Positions 1 to 8,206 of a stretch of DNA of 64,000 nt are shown piece by piece. How positions within the stretch are numbered: the first letter of the stretch is position 1; every line of letters begins with the position of its first letter. The position numbers and the translations under genes are program-made. Source of the DNA: Pseudaquabacterium pictum (GTDB lineage: Bacteria; Pseudomonadota; Gammaproteobacteria; Burkholderiales; Burkholderiaceae_C); contig NZ_BJCL01000020.1 in assembly GCF_005403045.1 (NCBI RefSeq), forward strand, positions 1-64,000, given 5' to 3'. A model generated the notes under the pieces. The model did not search any database. It was not told the origin of the DNA and was given only the letters and a program-made list of their open reading frames with translations.

Positions 1-1
1 A

Positions 2-121
2 GGCAAGCCGGGCAAGGTGATCGTGGTGGCGTGCATGCACAAGCTGCTGGCCATCGCCTACGGCGTGCTGCGATCTGGCAAGCCCTTCAATGCTGACCAT
101 CTGAAGCCAAGCGCCGCTTGA
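2..121 (+). CDS. IS110-family transposase, C-terminal end only (cut by window edge)
   Basis: The reading frame enters from the left edge and ends at TGA 119-121. The visible 39 residues contain GKVIVVACMHKLLAIAYGVL, which matches the conserved C-terminal signature of IS110/IS1111 (DEDD-type, serine-containing) transposases, normally written GK..KV.LVA.MRKLL. The catalytic domains lie outside the window, so intactness cannot be judged. No other gene is downstream until 370, which fits the non-coding right end of such an element. Family call is recognition; subgroup (IS110 or IS1111) is open. Confidence 0.75.
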   Translation, partial: GKPGKVIVVACMHKLLAIAYGVLRSGKPFNADHLKPSAA

Positions 122-369
122 CACGCACAACGGTGTCTTGACCTCCGCAAAGCAGGCCCTCCCGGCCCGGCGCTCAGCCACCACTGGGACCTTCGCCGCG
201 CGCGGAGACGGTGGCTGGACGAGGACGGCGGGTGACTGGCTGACGTAAGTGGAGGAGGAGTCCTATGCGCCGCTTGCGGCGTGTAGGACGGGGGACATGG
301 AGTCAGCCAGTCACCCGCCGGCCTCGTCCTCGCGCAAATCAAGGCATGTCCGCAACGAGCCCAAGCCCG
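122..369. mobile_element. Non-coding right end of the IS110-type element and its flank
   Basis: About 250 bases without a credible gene follow the transposase stop. The stretch holds a short stem (175-182 with 210-217) and a long nested inverted repeat (226-320). IS1111-group elements encode their guide RNA (bridge or seek RNA) in the non-coding end downstream of the transposase, so 122-225 is a candidate for it. The exact element boundary cannot be placed without an empty-site sequence. Confidence 0.35.
226..320. repeat. Nested inverted repeat, 19-bp perfect outer arms
   Basis: Bases 226-244 (CGGCGGGTGACTGGCTGAC) are the exact reverse complement of 302-320. Inside them, 260-273 and 276-289 form a second stem (GTCCTA..CGCCGC with GCGGCG..TAGGAC) closed by a two-base loop. 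The whole can fold into a very stable cruciform or RNA hairpin. It sits between the transposase tail and the convergent end of the PhyH gene, so it may be an element end, a target palindrome or a terminator. Confidence 0.8.
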
Positions 370-1212
370 TCAATCAAATCCTCTGACCGGGAACCCCGCA
401 GCCCGCTGCAGCCAGTTGTGCGCTGCGTAGGTGGCACGGCCATCGGTGGCATGCAGGGTGTACGCGTGCCGCGACCGGTCGGACCGGTTCGGTGCGCTCC
501 AGTGCGGCAGCAGGCCGTGGAAGACCACCAGCGTGCCCGCCTCGGCCGGCACCGGCACGGCGGTGGACCTGTCGGGCCAGGGCGTGGTGTCCAGTGCCTC
601 CATGCGCACCGCATCGCCCTCGCGCACGAAGCGCTCGCGCAGCGGCCCGCAGTGGCCGCCAGGTTGCATCCACAGACAGCCGTTGTCCACCGTGGCGTCT
701 TCCAGCGCAAACCAGAAGCCGGTCACCGTCGATGGCGTGGTGTCGAAGAAGCTGGCGTCCTGGTGCCACTTCACCTCGCCACCGATGCCCGGCTGCTTGA
801 AGATGTACATGCTCTGCCACAGCTGCGGCTGCTGCAGGCCCAGGTCGGCCGCCAGTTCGGCCAGTGCCGGCCCGCGTGAGAAGGCGGCGAATACCGGGTC
901 CAGGTCGTGCATCGCATGGCCGATCTTGTTGATCGACAGCGCCTTGGCCTGCCGCAGCCGGCCGGTGGCGTCGAACGCTTCCTCCTCGAAGAAGCACTGG
1001 ATGCCCCCGGCCGAGGCCAGGAAGTCATCGCTGGCCGCACGGCGCGCCTGGTCGCTGGTGGAGAAGATGGCGCGGTGGCTGTCGGCGTCGAAGGCGTCGA
1101 CGATCTCGCCGGCGCGCTGGCGAAGCGCCGCCACCTCGGCGGCCGACTTGAAGCCGGGCAGCACCAGGAAGCCGTCGGCCTGGTATCGCAATTGCTGTGC
1201 AGGGCTGAGCAT
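370..1212 (-). CDS. Phytanoyl-CoA dioxygenase (PhyH) family protein
   Basis: A 280-residue Fe(II)/2-oxoglutarate oxygenase of the PhyH fold. The metal-binding HxD appears as KWHQDASFF (about residue 150) and the distal His as VVFHGLLPHWSAPN (about residue 235); an Arg follows in NRSDRSRHAYTLH for 2-oxoglutarate. The start at 1212 (MLSPAQQLRYQADGFLVLPGF) gives the usual PhyH N terminus. It is divergent from a CodA-like deaminase across 93 bases. Members act on diverse small molecules, so the substrate is unknown; only the oxygenase class is supported. Confidence 0.88.
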   Translation of the reverse strand: MLSPAQQLRYQADGFLVLPGFKSAAEVAALRQRAGEIVDAFDADSHRAIFSTSDQARRAASDDFLASAGGIQCFFEEEAFDATGRLRQAKALSINKIGHAMHDLDPVFAAFSRGPALAELAADLGLQQPQLWQSMYIFKQPGIGGEVKWHQDASFFDTTPSTVTGFWFALEDATVDNGCLWMQPGGHCGPLRERFVREGDAVRMEALDTTPWPDRSTAVPVPAEAGTLVVFHGLLPHWSAPNRSDRSRHAYTLHATDGRATYAAHNWLQRAAGFPVRGFD

Positions 1213-1246
1213 GCGCCGATGTTGCCACCGCACGCACCAACCTGGA

Positions 1247-1280
1247 GACACTGCCGGCCCGCCGGGCGACACTGCCGGCC
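1247..1280. repeat. Two 13-bp direct repeats, 21-bp period, in a divergent promoter region
   Basis: GACACTGCCGGCC occurs at 1247-1259 and 1268-1280, exactly 21 bases (two helical turns) apart, within the 93 bases separating the divergent PhyH and deaminase genes. This geometry suits a regulator binding as tandem dimers on one DNA face. No regulator gene is adjacent. A chance tandem duplication in GC-rich DNA is the alternative. Confidence 0.4.
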
Positions 1281-1305
1281 TCTTCCGACCACCGACACGC
1301 CCGCC

Positions 1306-2589
1306 ATGCTGATCCGCAACGCCACCCTGCCCGACGGCCGCACCGGCATCGACATCCTGGTGCAGGACGGCCGCATCGCCGCCCTGGGCGACCACCTGTT
1401 CCACGGCCAGCCGGCCCCGGCCGGCAGCGACGACATCGACGCCGCCGGCTGGCTGCTGAGCCCGCCCTTCGTCGACCCCCACTTCCACATGGACTCGACG
1501 CTGAGCTACGGCCAGCCACGGGTCAATGCCAGCGGCACGCTGTTGGAGGGCATCGCGCTGTGGGGCGAACTGAAGCCGCTGCTGACCGAAGAGGCCCTGA
1601 TCGAGCGCGCACTGCAGTACTGCGACTGGGCGGTGGCCCGCGGCCTGCTGGCCATCCGCAGCCATGTGGATGTGTGCGATGCGCGCCTGCTGGCGGTGCG
1701 CGCGCTGCTGGAGGTCAAGCGCCGGGTGGCGCCCTATCTGGACCTGCAGTTGGTGGCCTTCCCGCAGGACGGCGTGCTGCGTGCGCCCGGCGCGCTCGAC
1801 AACCTGCAACGCGCGCTCGACCTGGGCGTGGATGTGGTCGGTGGCATCCCGCACTTCGAGCGCACCATGGCCGATGGCGCCGAGAGTGTGAAGATCCTCT
1901 GCGAGCTGGCCGCCGCGCGCGGCCTGCGCGTGGACATGCACTGCGATGAAAGCGACGACCCGCTGTCGCGCCACATCGAGACCCTGGCCTTCCACACCCG
2001 GCGCCTGGGCCTGCAGGGCCGCGTCACCGGCTCGCACCTCACGTCCATGCACTCGATGGACAACTACTACGTCAGCAAGCTGCTGCCGCTGATCGCCGAG
2101 GCCGGCGTGCATGCGGTGGCCAACCCGCTGATCAACATCACGCTGCAGGGCCGCCACGACACCTACCCCAAGCGCCGCGGCATGACCCGCGTGCCCGAGC
2201 TGATGGACGCCGGCGTCAACGTCGCCTTCGGGCAGGATTGCGTGATGGACCCCTGGTACGCGCTGGGCTCGGGCTGCATGCTGGAGGTGGCCTCGATGGG
2301 CCTGCATGTGGGCCAGATGACCAGCCAGGCCCGCATGCGCGCCTGCTTCGACGCGGTGACGGTGAACGCTGCCCGCGTGCTGGGCCTGCCGGCCGACGGC
2401 CTGGTGGTGGGCGCGCCGGCCGACATGGTGCTGCTGCAGGCCCGCAACCCGGTGGAGGCGCTGCGCCTGCGGGCCACCCGGCTGCTGGTGGTGCGGCGCG
2501 GCCAGGTGCTGGCCCGCACGCCGGCGGCGACGGCCAGCCTGGCGCTGCCGGGGCGCCCGGCGCGGGTCGACTGGACGCTGCCGCGATGA
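1306..2589 (+). CDS. codA: CodA-like cytosine deaminase / amidohydrolase
   Basis: A 427-residue amidohydrolase-superfamily enzyme matching CodA in length and motif order: metal-binding HxH in DPHFHMDSTL (about residue 62), the HVD and MHCDESDD segments, a second His in GSHLTSMHS, and the metal Asp in FGQDCVMDPWYALGSG. Escherichia coli CodA has GHDDV at the last motif where this protein has GQDCV, a variant seen in relatives acting on other ring amines, so cytosine is the likely but not certain substrate. Start chosen at ATG 1306 because MLIRNATLPDG is the standard N terminus; the frame is open further upstream. No cytosine permease is adjacent. Confidence 0.82.
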   Translation: MLIRNATLPDGRTGIDILVQDGRIAALGDHLFHGQPAPAGSDDIDAAGWLLSPPFVDPHFHMDSTLSYGQPRVNASGTLLEGIALWGELKPLLTEEALIERALQYCDWAVARGLLAIRSHVDVCDARLLAVRALLEVKRRVAPYLDLQLVAFPQDGVLRAPGALDNLQRALDLGVDVVGGIPHFERTMADGAESVKILCELAAARGLRVDMHCDESDDPLSRHIETLAFHTRRLGLQGRVTGSHLTSMHSMDNYYVSKLLPLIAEAGVHAVANPLINITLQGRHDTYPKRRGMTRVPELMDAGVNVAFGQDCVMDPWYALGSGCMLEVASMGLHVGQMTSQARMRACFDAVTVNAARVLGLPADGLVVGAPADMVLLQARNPVEALRLRATRLLVVRRGQVLARTPAATASLALPGRPARVDWTLPR

Positions 2590-2635
2590 TCCCCACACGC
2601 CGGTGCCTTGTCCGCGGCGCCCGGGGCGCCTTGGC

Positions 2636-2641
2636 TAGAAT
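2636..2641 (+). promoter_or_regulatory. Putative -10 box (TAGAAT) for the glutathione transferase gene
   Basis: TAGAAT sits 65 bases ahead of the ATG at 2706, downstream of the deaminase stop. The same hexamer recurs ahead of several genes in this window. No strong -35 element was found at 17 bases. Confidence 0.4.
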
Positions 2642-2705
2642 GAATTTCAGCGTTGTTTCCTGCCAGCGTGCTTCCCTCCAAACCCGGGCGACCTGACCCC
2701 CCACC

Positions 2706-3317
2706 ATGAAACTCATCGGATCCCTCACCAGTCCCTACGTGCGCAAGGTCCGCGTGGTGATGGCCGAGAAGAAGCTCGACTACCAGCTGGTGATCGAGGA
2801 TGTCTGGGGCAGCGACGCGATGCTGAAGATGAATCCGCTGGGCAAGGTGCCTTGCCTGGTGCTCGACGGCGGCGAGGCGGTGTTCGACAGCCGGGTGATC
2901 GTCGAATATGTCGACACCCTGTCGCCGGTGGGCAAGCTGATCCCGCCGTCCGGCCGTGAGCGGGTGGAAGTGCGCACCTGGGAGGCGCTGGCCGATGGGC
3001 TGTGCGATGCCGCGCTGCTGGCGCGCATGGAGGCCACCTGGGGCCCGCGCGAAGGCGCCCGCAGCCAGGCCTGGATCGACCGCCAGATGAGCCGCATCAA
3101 GTCGGCCGTCAAGGCGATGAGCCTGGGCCTGGGCGACAAGCCCTGGTGCAACGGCAACCACTTCACCCTGGCCGACGTGGCGGTGGGCGTGGCGCTGGGC
3201 TACCTGGATTTCCGCTTCAGCCACATCGACTGGCGCGGTGACCACCCCAACCTGGCCAAGCTGGCCGAGAAGCTGGCCGCGCGGCCCAGCTTCATCGACA
3301 CCGCCCCGCCGGCCTGA
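2706..3317 (+). CDS. Glutathione S-transferase family protein
   Basis: A 203-residue protein with an N-terminal thioredoxin-like domain (MKLIGSLTSPYVRKVRVVMAEKKL, with Ser-Pro-Tyr-Val at the glutathione site and cis-Pro in GKVPCLVLDGG) and an all-helical C-terminal domain ending NHFTLADVAVGVALGYLDFR. This pattern is typical of the YibF/GstB-like class in Proteobacteria. The role may be detoxification or peroxide reduction; substrate unknown. It is followed at once by a strong terminator, so it probably forms a single-gene unit. Confidence 0.9.
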   Translation: MKLIGSLTSPYVRKVRVVMAEKKLDYQLVIEDVWGSDAMLKMNPLGKVPCLVLDGGEAVFDSRVIVEYVDTLSPVGKLIPPSGRERVEVRTWEALADGLCDAALLARMEATWGPREGARSQAWIDRQMSRIKSAVKAMSLGLGDKPWCNGNHFTLADVAVGVALGYLDFRFSHIDWRGDHPNLAKLAEKLAARPSFIDTAPPA

Positions 3318-3340
3318 CGCGCCGCGTGCAGCGCCCATGC

Positions 3341-3366
3341 AAAAGGCCGGCATCTGCCGGCCTTTG
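3341..3366. terminator. Intrinsic terminator between convergent genes
   Basis: AAAGGCCGGCA-TC-TGCCGGCCTTT is a perfect 11-bp stem with A and T runs at its ends, so it can work for the plus-strand transferase and the minus-strand PEP-CTERM gene. Confidence 0.85.
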
Positions 3367-3402
3367 CACTGGTGCGGCGCGCCAGGCGCGGCTGGCGCGC
3401 GA

Positions 3403-3954
3403 TCAGCCGGCGCGGCGGCGCAGCTTCAGACCCAGGGCGGCGATGCCGCCCAGCATCAGCGCCAGGGTTTCGGGCTCGGGCACCGGGGCGGCCACGCCAT
3501 TGAATTGCAGTTCACCGACGCTGTAGGAGCCGTCGCCAGCCAGCGCGGTCACGCGGGCAAGGCGGTAGAAGTCAGCGGTGGCCGGCTTGCTGGGGGTGAA
3601 GGTGTCCATGCCGAAATCGGCCGCGCCATCGAAGGCCAGCACCGTGTGGTAATCGACCCAGCTTGTGCCGTCGGTCGACAGGTCGACACGGTAGAAGTCG
3701 TTGTTGTCGACATTGATGGTGATGCCGGTGATCTGGTAGGCCTGGTCGAAGGTGAAGGTCAGGGCCTCGTCCAAGCCGTACCACCAGGCGGTTCCCTCCT
3801 GCCATGGCGTCTCGAATGCTGGCGTTTCGCCATCGGCCGCGAAGATGTCGTTGTTCACACCGGCCGAGCCGACCACCGTCATGCCCACCGTGGCGGCCTG
3901 CGCACCCACCGCACCCAAGGCCGCGACGACGGCGGCGATCTTCAACAGCTTCAT
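3403..3954 (-). CDS. PEP-CTERM sorting-domain protein, discoidin-like
   Basis: A 183-residue exported protein: signal peptide MKLLKIAAVVAALGAVGAQA, a beta-rich middle resembling an F5/8 type C (discoidin) fold (ITGITINVDNNDFYRVDLST, later FYRLARVTA and YSVGELQF), then a C-terminal PEP-CTERM signal: VPEPETLALMLGGIAAL followed by basic KLRRRAG. PEP-CTERM proteins are cleaved and sorted by an exosortase in organisms with exopolysaccharide; no exosortase is in this window. The start at 3954 was chosen because it begins the signal peptide and has an AGGATCAGG-like site ahead. The surface ligand is unknown. Confidence 0.88.
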   Translation of the reverse strand: MKLLKIAAVVAALGAVGAQAATVGMTVVGSAGVNNDIFAADGETPAFETPWQEGTAWWYGLDEALTFTFDQAYQITGITINVDNNDFYRVDLSTDGTSWVDYHTVLAFDGAADFGMDTFTPSKPATADFYRLARVTALAGDGSYSVGELQFNGVAAPVPEPETLALMLGGIAALGLKLRRRAG

Positions 3955-4020
3955 GACCTGATCCTGGTTGGACTGCAAAACGGGCCGCCGGACAACCAGG
4001 CGACCACAATTCACCAGATG

Positions 4021-5766
4021 CTAGCTGTGGACGGCGATGGTGTGGGTGCTGCCAATCCCCGCGTCTGCGGGGGCGCTGGCACCCGGTTCGCGGTGCCGTC
4101 CGGCCGTGCGGCGGTCTGCCTGCTGCGCAAAGCTGTCCGCGCTGGCCTGCGGCCAGTAGGTGCTGAACACCGCATGCGGCCACGGCGTCTCGCCGCGCTC
4201 GGCCGCCAGCAGTTCGCCCGGCGCCACTGTCTGCAGCAGGCTGCTGAGCAGGCGCACCTCCTGGTCGCCGGTGCGGCGCACGATGTGGCTGGCGGTGATC
4301 TGCCGCGGATGCTGCAGGCCCGCGGCCTGCACCAGCTCGCGCAGCGCCTCCAGCGTGTTGCGGTGGAAGTTGGCCACGCGCGTCATCTTGTCGGGCACCA
4401 CCAGCGCCTGCTGGCGCACCGGGTCCTGCGTGGCCACGCCGGTGGGGCAGGTGCCGGTGTGGCAGTGCTGGGCCTGGATGCAGCCCAGCGAGAACATGAA
4501 GCCGCGCGCCGAGTTGCACCAATCGGCACCCAAGGCCATCGCGCGGGCGATGTCGAAGGCGCTGACGATCTTGCCGGCGCAGCCGATCTTGATGCGCTGG
4601 CGCAGGTTCATGCCGACCAGCGTGTTGTGCACCAGGCGCAGGCCCTCCTGCATCGGCGCGCCCACATGGTCGGCAAACTCCAGCGGTGCGGCGCCGGTGC
4701 CGCCCTCGGCGCCGTCGACGACGATGAAGTCGGGCAGCAGGTCGGTGGCAGCCATGGCCTTGACGATGGCGAACCATTCCCAGGGATGGCCGATGCACAG
4801 CTTGAAGCCCACCGGCTTGCCGCCGGACAGGCTGCGCAGCCGGTCCATGAAGCGCAGCATCTCGATGGGCGTGTCGAAGGCGCTGTGCGCCGCCGGGGAC
4901 ACGCAATCCTGCCCCACCGGCACGCCGCGGGCGGCGGCGATCTCGTCGGTCACCTTCGGGCCCGGCAGCATGCCGCCGTGGCCGGGCTTGGCGCCCTGGC
5001 TCAGCTTCAGCTCGATCATGCGCACCTGCGGGTCGCGCGCATTGGCGCTGAACTTGTCGGCGCTGAACGTGCCGTCGTCGTTGCGGCAGCCGAAGTAGCC
5101 CGAGCCGATCTCCCAGATCAGGTCGCCGCCGTGCACCCGGTGGTGCTGGCTGATCGAGCCCTCGCCGGTGTCGTGCGCAAAGCCGCCGGCCTTGGCGCCG
5201 CCGTTGAGCGCCATGATGGCGTTGGCCGACAGCGCGCCGAAGCTCATCGCCGAGATGTTGAACAGGCTGGCCGCATACGGCCGGGTGCAGCGCGCTCCGC
5301 CGATGGACGTGCGGAAGTCGTGGCTGGCCACCGTGCTGGGTTGCAGGCTGTGGTTGATCCACTCGTAGCCCACGCCGTGCACGTCCAGCTGGGTGCCGAA
5401 GGGCCGCTTGTCGCTCTCGTTCTTGCTGCGCTGGTAGACCAGGCTGCGCTGGGCGCGGCTGAAGGGCACGGCCTCGCGGTCGCTCTCCAGGAAGTACTGG
5501 CGGATCTCCGGCCGGATCCACTCGAACAGGAAGCGCAGGTGGCCGATGACCGGGTAGTTGCGCAGCAGCGCATGGCGGGTCTGGCGCAGGTCGCTGATGC
5601 CGATGGCCAGGCCCGCGGCGCCGGCGGCCACCAGGGCCAGCGGCCAGCCCGGCACCGGCTGCACCAGCCACAGCGCCAGCCCGCCGGCGAGCAGCAGCGC
5701 CGCGGTGGCGAGGGTGAGGTAGCGGATCGGGAAGTACCGGTCCAGCGTGATCAACCAGGAGGGCAT
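4021..5766 (-). CDS. Membrane-anchored FMN-binding glutamate-synthase-family protein
   Basis: About 581 residues. Two hydrophobic segments near the N terminus (YLTLATAALLLAGGLALWLV, WPLALVAAGAAGLAIG) precede a GltB-type TIM barrel: NISAMSFGALSANAIMALNGGAKAGGFAHDTGEG, KPGHGGMLPG, VVDGAEGGTGAAP (FMN phosphate site), GCAGKIVSAFDIARAMALGAD and CIQAQHCHTGTCPTGVATQ, whose cysteines match the 3Fe-4S cluster region of glutamate synthase. Glutaminase and GXGXG domains of real GltB are missing, so it is a stand-alone synthase-like flavoprotein of unknown electron partner. A GTG at 5796 in frame could extend it by ten residues; no ribosome site decides. Confidence 0.85.
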   Translation of the reverse strand: MPSWLITLDRYFPIRYLTLATAALLLAGGLALWLVQPVPGWPLALVAAGAAGLAIGISDLRQTRHALLRNYPVIGHLRFLFEWIRPEIRQYFLESDREAVPFSRAQRSLVYQRSKNESDKRPFGTQLDVHGVGYEWINHSLQPSTVASHDFRTSIGGARCTRPYAASLFNISAMSFGALSANAIMALNGGAKAGGFAHDTGEGSISQHHRVHGGDLIWEIGSGYFGCRNDDGTFSADKFSANARDPQVRMIELKLSQGAKPGHGGMLPGPKVTDEIAAARGVPVGQDCVSPAAHSAFDTPIEMLRFMDRLRSLSGGKPVGFKLCIGHPWEWFAIVKAMAATDLLPDFIVVDGAEGGTGAAPLEFADHVGAPMQEGLRLVHNTLVGMNLRQRIKIGCAGKIVSAFDIARAMALGADWCNSARGFMFSLGCIQAQHCHTGTCPTGVATQDPVRQQALVVPDKMTRVANFHRNTLEALRELVQAAGLQHPRQITASHIVRRTGDQEVRLLSSLLQTVAPGELLAAERGETPWPHAVFSTYWPQASADSFAQQADRRTAGRHREPGASAPADAGIGSTHTIAVHS

Positions 5767-5840
5767 GCGGTCGATTGGACGCCGCGAGGTCGGCACCGAT
5801 CGGTCGAACAGCGCCGGCCAAAGGCTGCATTTCCCGCTGA

Positions 5841-5846
5841 TAGACT
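5841..5846 (+). promoter_or_regulatory. Putative -10 box (TAGACT) of the metXW transcript
   Basis: TAGACT lies about seven bases before the start of the SAM-II aptamer, so transcription would begin almost exactly at the riboswitch. No good -35 was found. Confidence 0.35.
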
Positions 5847-5851
5847 CCGGC

Positions 5852-5905
5852 GCAGCGCCGATTTGGTCCTGATTGCGGGCGCTTTAAAAATGCCGCTAAA
5901 AGTGT
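5852..5905 (+). promoter_or_regulatory. SAM-II riboswitch aptamer upstream of metX
   Basis: The sequence follows the SAM-II consensus: P1 stem AGCGCC (5854-5859) with GGCGCT (5878-5883), loop 1 containing GATTTGG and GATTGC, then TTTAAAAA and the invariant GCTAAAAG at 5895-5902. SAM-II binds S-adenosylmethionine through an H-type pseudoknot and controls methionine biosynthesis, mostly described from Alphaproteobacteria ahead of metA or metX. Here it lies 82 bases ahead of metX and just upstream of a terminator. The second pseudoknot helix was not verified by hand. Confidence 0.88.
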
Positions 5906-5913
5906 GACGCCCG

Positions 5914-5951
5914 ACCCGGTGGACCGCTTGGCTAGCGGCACCGGGTTTTTT
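5914..5951 (+). terminator. Intrinsic terminator downstream of the SAM-II aptamer (attenuator)
   Basis: ACCCGGTG (5914-5921) pairs with CACCGGGT (5939-5946), with inner CCGCT/AGCGG and a five-base loop, followed by TTTTTT at 5946-5951. It stands between the aptamer and the metX start, so it would stop transcription into metXW. No large overlap with the aptamer is evident, so how ligand binding would switch it is open. Confidence 0.85.
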
Positions 5952-5986
5952 CTTGGCAGCTGTCACACACGCACTCGTCATCCACC

Positions 5987-7123
5987 ATGGGCGCCCTCGG
6001 CCACGTCACTCCCCAGACCCAGCGCTTCGACGCGCCGCTGCCGCTGCGCAGCGGTGCGCAGCTGCCCGGCTATGAACTGGTCTACGAGACCTATGGCACG
6101 CTGAACGCCGCGCGCAGCAATGCGGTGCTGGTCTGCCATGCGCTGAACGCCAGCCACCACGTGGCCGGCACCTACGCCGGCCAGGACAAGAGCGAGGGCT
6201 GGTGGGACAACCTGGTGGGCCCCGGCAAGCCGCTGGACACCGACAAGTTCTTCGTCATCGGCATCAACAACCTGGGCTCCTGCTTCGGCTCGACCGGGCC
6301 GATGCACATGCATCCGGCCACCGGCCGGCCCTGGGGCGCCGACTTCCCGGTGGTGACGGTGGAAGACTGGGTCGACGCCCAGGCCCGCCTGCTGGACGTG
6401 CTGGGCATCGACCGCCTGGCCGCCGTGCTGGGCGGCAGCCTGGGCGGCATGCAGGCGCTGAGCTGGACGCTGCGCCACGGCCAACGCGTGGGTGAATGCG
6501 TGGCCGTGGCCACCGCGCCCAACCTGTCGGCGCAGAACATCGCCTTCAACGAGGTGGCGCGCCGCGCCATCATCACCGACCCCGACTTCCACGGCGGCCA
6601 CTTCTACGCCCATGGCGTGGTGCCGCAGCGCGGCCTGCGGGTGGCGCGCATGATCGGCCACATCACCTACCTCAGCGACGACTCGATGGAGGAGAAGTTC
6701 GGCCGCCAGATGCGCGCCGCCGAGCTGGGCTATTCCACCCAGGACATCGAGTTCCAGATCGAGAGCTACCTGCGCTACCAGGGCGACAAGTTCAGCACCT
6801 ACTTCGACGCCAACACCTACCTGCTGATCACCCGCGCGCTGGACTACTTCGACCCCGCGGCGGCGTTTGGCGGCGATCTGTCGGCGGCGTTCGCCGCGGC
6901 CCGGGGCAAGCGCTTCACCGTGGTCAGCTTCACCACCGACTGGCGCTTCTCGCCGGCACGCAGCCGCGAGATCGTCAAGGCCCTGGTCGACAACCGCATC
7001 GACGTCAGCTACGCCGAGATCGCCGCACCCCACGGGCACGACGCCTTCCTGCTGGAGGACCCGCGCTACCACGGCGTGCTGCGCGCCACCTTCGACCGCA
7101 TTGCCCGGCAGGTGCAGCGATGA
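5987..7123 (+). CDS. metX: Homoserine O-acyltransferase MetX
   Basis: A 378-residue alpha/beta-hydrolase enzyme that activates homoserine for methionine synthesis. The nucleophile elbow is [12 protein letters not shown] (about residue 150), the oxyanion region is [12 protein letters not shown], and the catalytic Asp and His appear in the C-terminal third (FTTDWRFSP and [11 protein letters not shown]). Proteobacterial MetX uses acetyl- or succinyl-CoA; betaproteobacterial members are often assigned as succinyltransferases, which the sequence alone does not settle here. It overlaps metW by four bases (ATGA) and is preceded by the SAM-II/terminator leader, so both genes should fall when SAM is abundant. 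Confidence 0.95.
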   Translation: MGALGHVTPQTQRFDAPLPLRSGAQLPGYELVYETYGTLNAARSNAVLVCHALNASHHVAGTYAGQDKSEGWWDNLVGPGKPLDTDKFFVIGINNLGSCFGSTGPMHMHPATGRPWGADFPVVTVEDWVDAQARLLDVLGIDRLAAVLGGSLGGMQALSWTLRHGQRVGECVAVATAPNLSAQNIAFNEVARRAIITDPDFHGGHFYAHGVVPQRGLRVARMIGHITYLSDDSMEEKFGRQMRAAELGYSTQDIEFQIESYLRYQGDKFSTYFDANTYLLITRALDYFDPAAAFGGDLSAAFAAARGKRFTVVSFTTDWRFSPARSREIVKALVDNRIDVSYAEIAAPHGHDAFLLEDPRYHGVLRATFDRIARQVQR

Positions 7124-7707
7124 ACGGCGTGACCACCGAAATGGAACTGATCGCCGACCTGGTGCCCGCCGGCAGCCGGGTGCTCGACCTGGGCTGCGGC
7201 GATGGCGCCCTGCTGGCCCACCTGCAGCAGGCCAAGGGCTGCACCGGCTACGGCGTGGAGATCGCCGACGAGAACGTGCTGGCCTGCGCCCGGCGCGGCG
7301 TCAACGTGGTGCAGCTGAACCTGGAGGACGGCCTGGCGCTGTTCGATGACCACAGCTTCGATGTCGTGCTGCAGCTGCAGACCCTGCAACACCTGCGCAA
7401 CACCGAGAAGATGCTGCGCGAGACGGCGCGGGTGGGCCGCATCGGCATCGTCAGCTTCCCCAACTTCGCCCACTGGCCCAACCGGCTGAGCGTGGCCCAG
7501 GGCCGGATGCCGGTGACGCGGACGCTGCCTTACCAGTGGTACGACACGCCCAACATCCGCGTCGGCACCTTTGCCGACTTCGAGGTGCTGGCCCGCCGCA
7601 ACGGCCTGCAGATCCTCGACAGCTTCGGCTTCCACGCCGGCCGCGCGGTGCGCCGCTGGCCCAACCTGCGCGCCAGCGTGGCGGTGTTCAAGATCGCCCG
7701 CGGCTGA
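7120..7707 (+). CDS. metW: Methionine biosynthesis protein MetW
   Basis: A 195-residue class I SAM-dependent methyltransferase-like protein, with motif [16 protein letters not shown] near residue 25, then [10 protein letters not shown] and the MetW-specific segments [15 protein letters not shown] and [12 protein letters not shown]. MetW is needed with MetX for homoserine acylation in many Proteobacteria, though its chemistry is not settled. Its ATG overlaps the metX stop, showing translational coupling behind the same riboswitch. Confidence 0.94.
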   Translation: MNGVTTEMELIADLVPAGSRVLDLGCGDGALLAHLQQAKGCTGYGVEIADENVLACARRGVNVVQLNLEDGLALFDDHSFDVVLQLQTLQHLRNTEKMLRETARVGRIGIVSFPNFAHWPNRLSVAQGRMPVTRTLPYQWYDTPNIRVGTFADFEVLARRNGLQILDSFGFHAGRAVRRWPNLRASVAVFKIARG

Positions 7708-7780
7708 ACCGGGGCCAACCCGCTGGCGCGACCGGGGCCACCGGCCGTACGCTGGCCACCCCTGCACACCGGAGATCCCC

Positions 7781-8149
7781 ATGATCGGTTACGTCTGCCT
7801 CGGCACCAGCGACCTGGAACGCGCCACCGCCTACTACAACGCCCTGCTGGCCCCGATGGGCGGCAAGATGCTGATGGACTTCGGCCGCGGCCGCGCCTGG
7901 GGCACCGCGCCCGACCAGCCGATGGTCAGCGTGATCCTGCCGTTCGACGGCAAGCCGGCCCACCCCGGCAACGGCACGATGACGGCGCTGATGTGCGGCA
8001 GCAAGGCGCAGGTCGACGCGCAGTACAAGCTGGCCATCGACCTGGGCGGCACCGACGAAGGCCCGGCCGGCCAGCGCGGCGAGGGCTTCTACGCCGGCTA
8101 CTTCCGCGATCTGGACGGCAACAAGCTCTGCTTCTGCCACTTCGGCTGA
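7781..8149 (+). CDS. VOC (glyoxalase/bleomycin-resistance) superfamily protein
   Basis: A small 122-residue one-module VOC protein: MIGYVCLGTSDLERATAYYNALL opens the first beta-alpha-beta unit, and the C terminus AGYFRDLDGNKLCFCHF is the second, with Asp-Leu-Asp-Gly-Asn-Lys typical of glyoxalase-like dioxygenase folds. A GGAG site lies seven bases ahead of the ATG. Members of this size are often annotated as lyases or resistance proteins without tested activity; substrate unknown. Confidence 0.85.
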   Translation: MIGYVCLGTSDLERATAYYNALLAPMGGKMLMDFGRGRAWGTAPDQPMVSVILPFDGKPAHPGNGTMTALMCGSKAQVDAQYKLAIDLGGTDEGPAGQRGEGFYAGYFRDLDGNKLCFCHFG

Positions 8150-8206
8150 CCTGCACCGGCCCGCCGGCGCGGCGCTACGATGGCGGCTTCCCGCAAGGAG
8201 CCCCGC

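Noticed and set aside
3238-5907. Plus-strand open frame of about 890 codons opposite the PEP-CTERM and glutamate-synthase-like genes
   Set aside because: It runs through a strong terminator and opposite two recognisable genes; composition is that of a shadow frame.
7708-7745. Direct repeat ACCGGGGCCA between metW and the VOC gene
   Set aside because: Short and GC-rich; likely chance in this composition.
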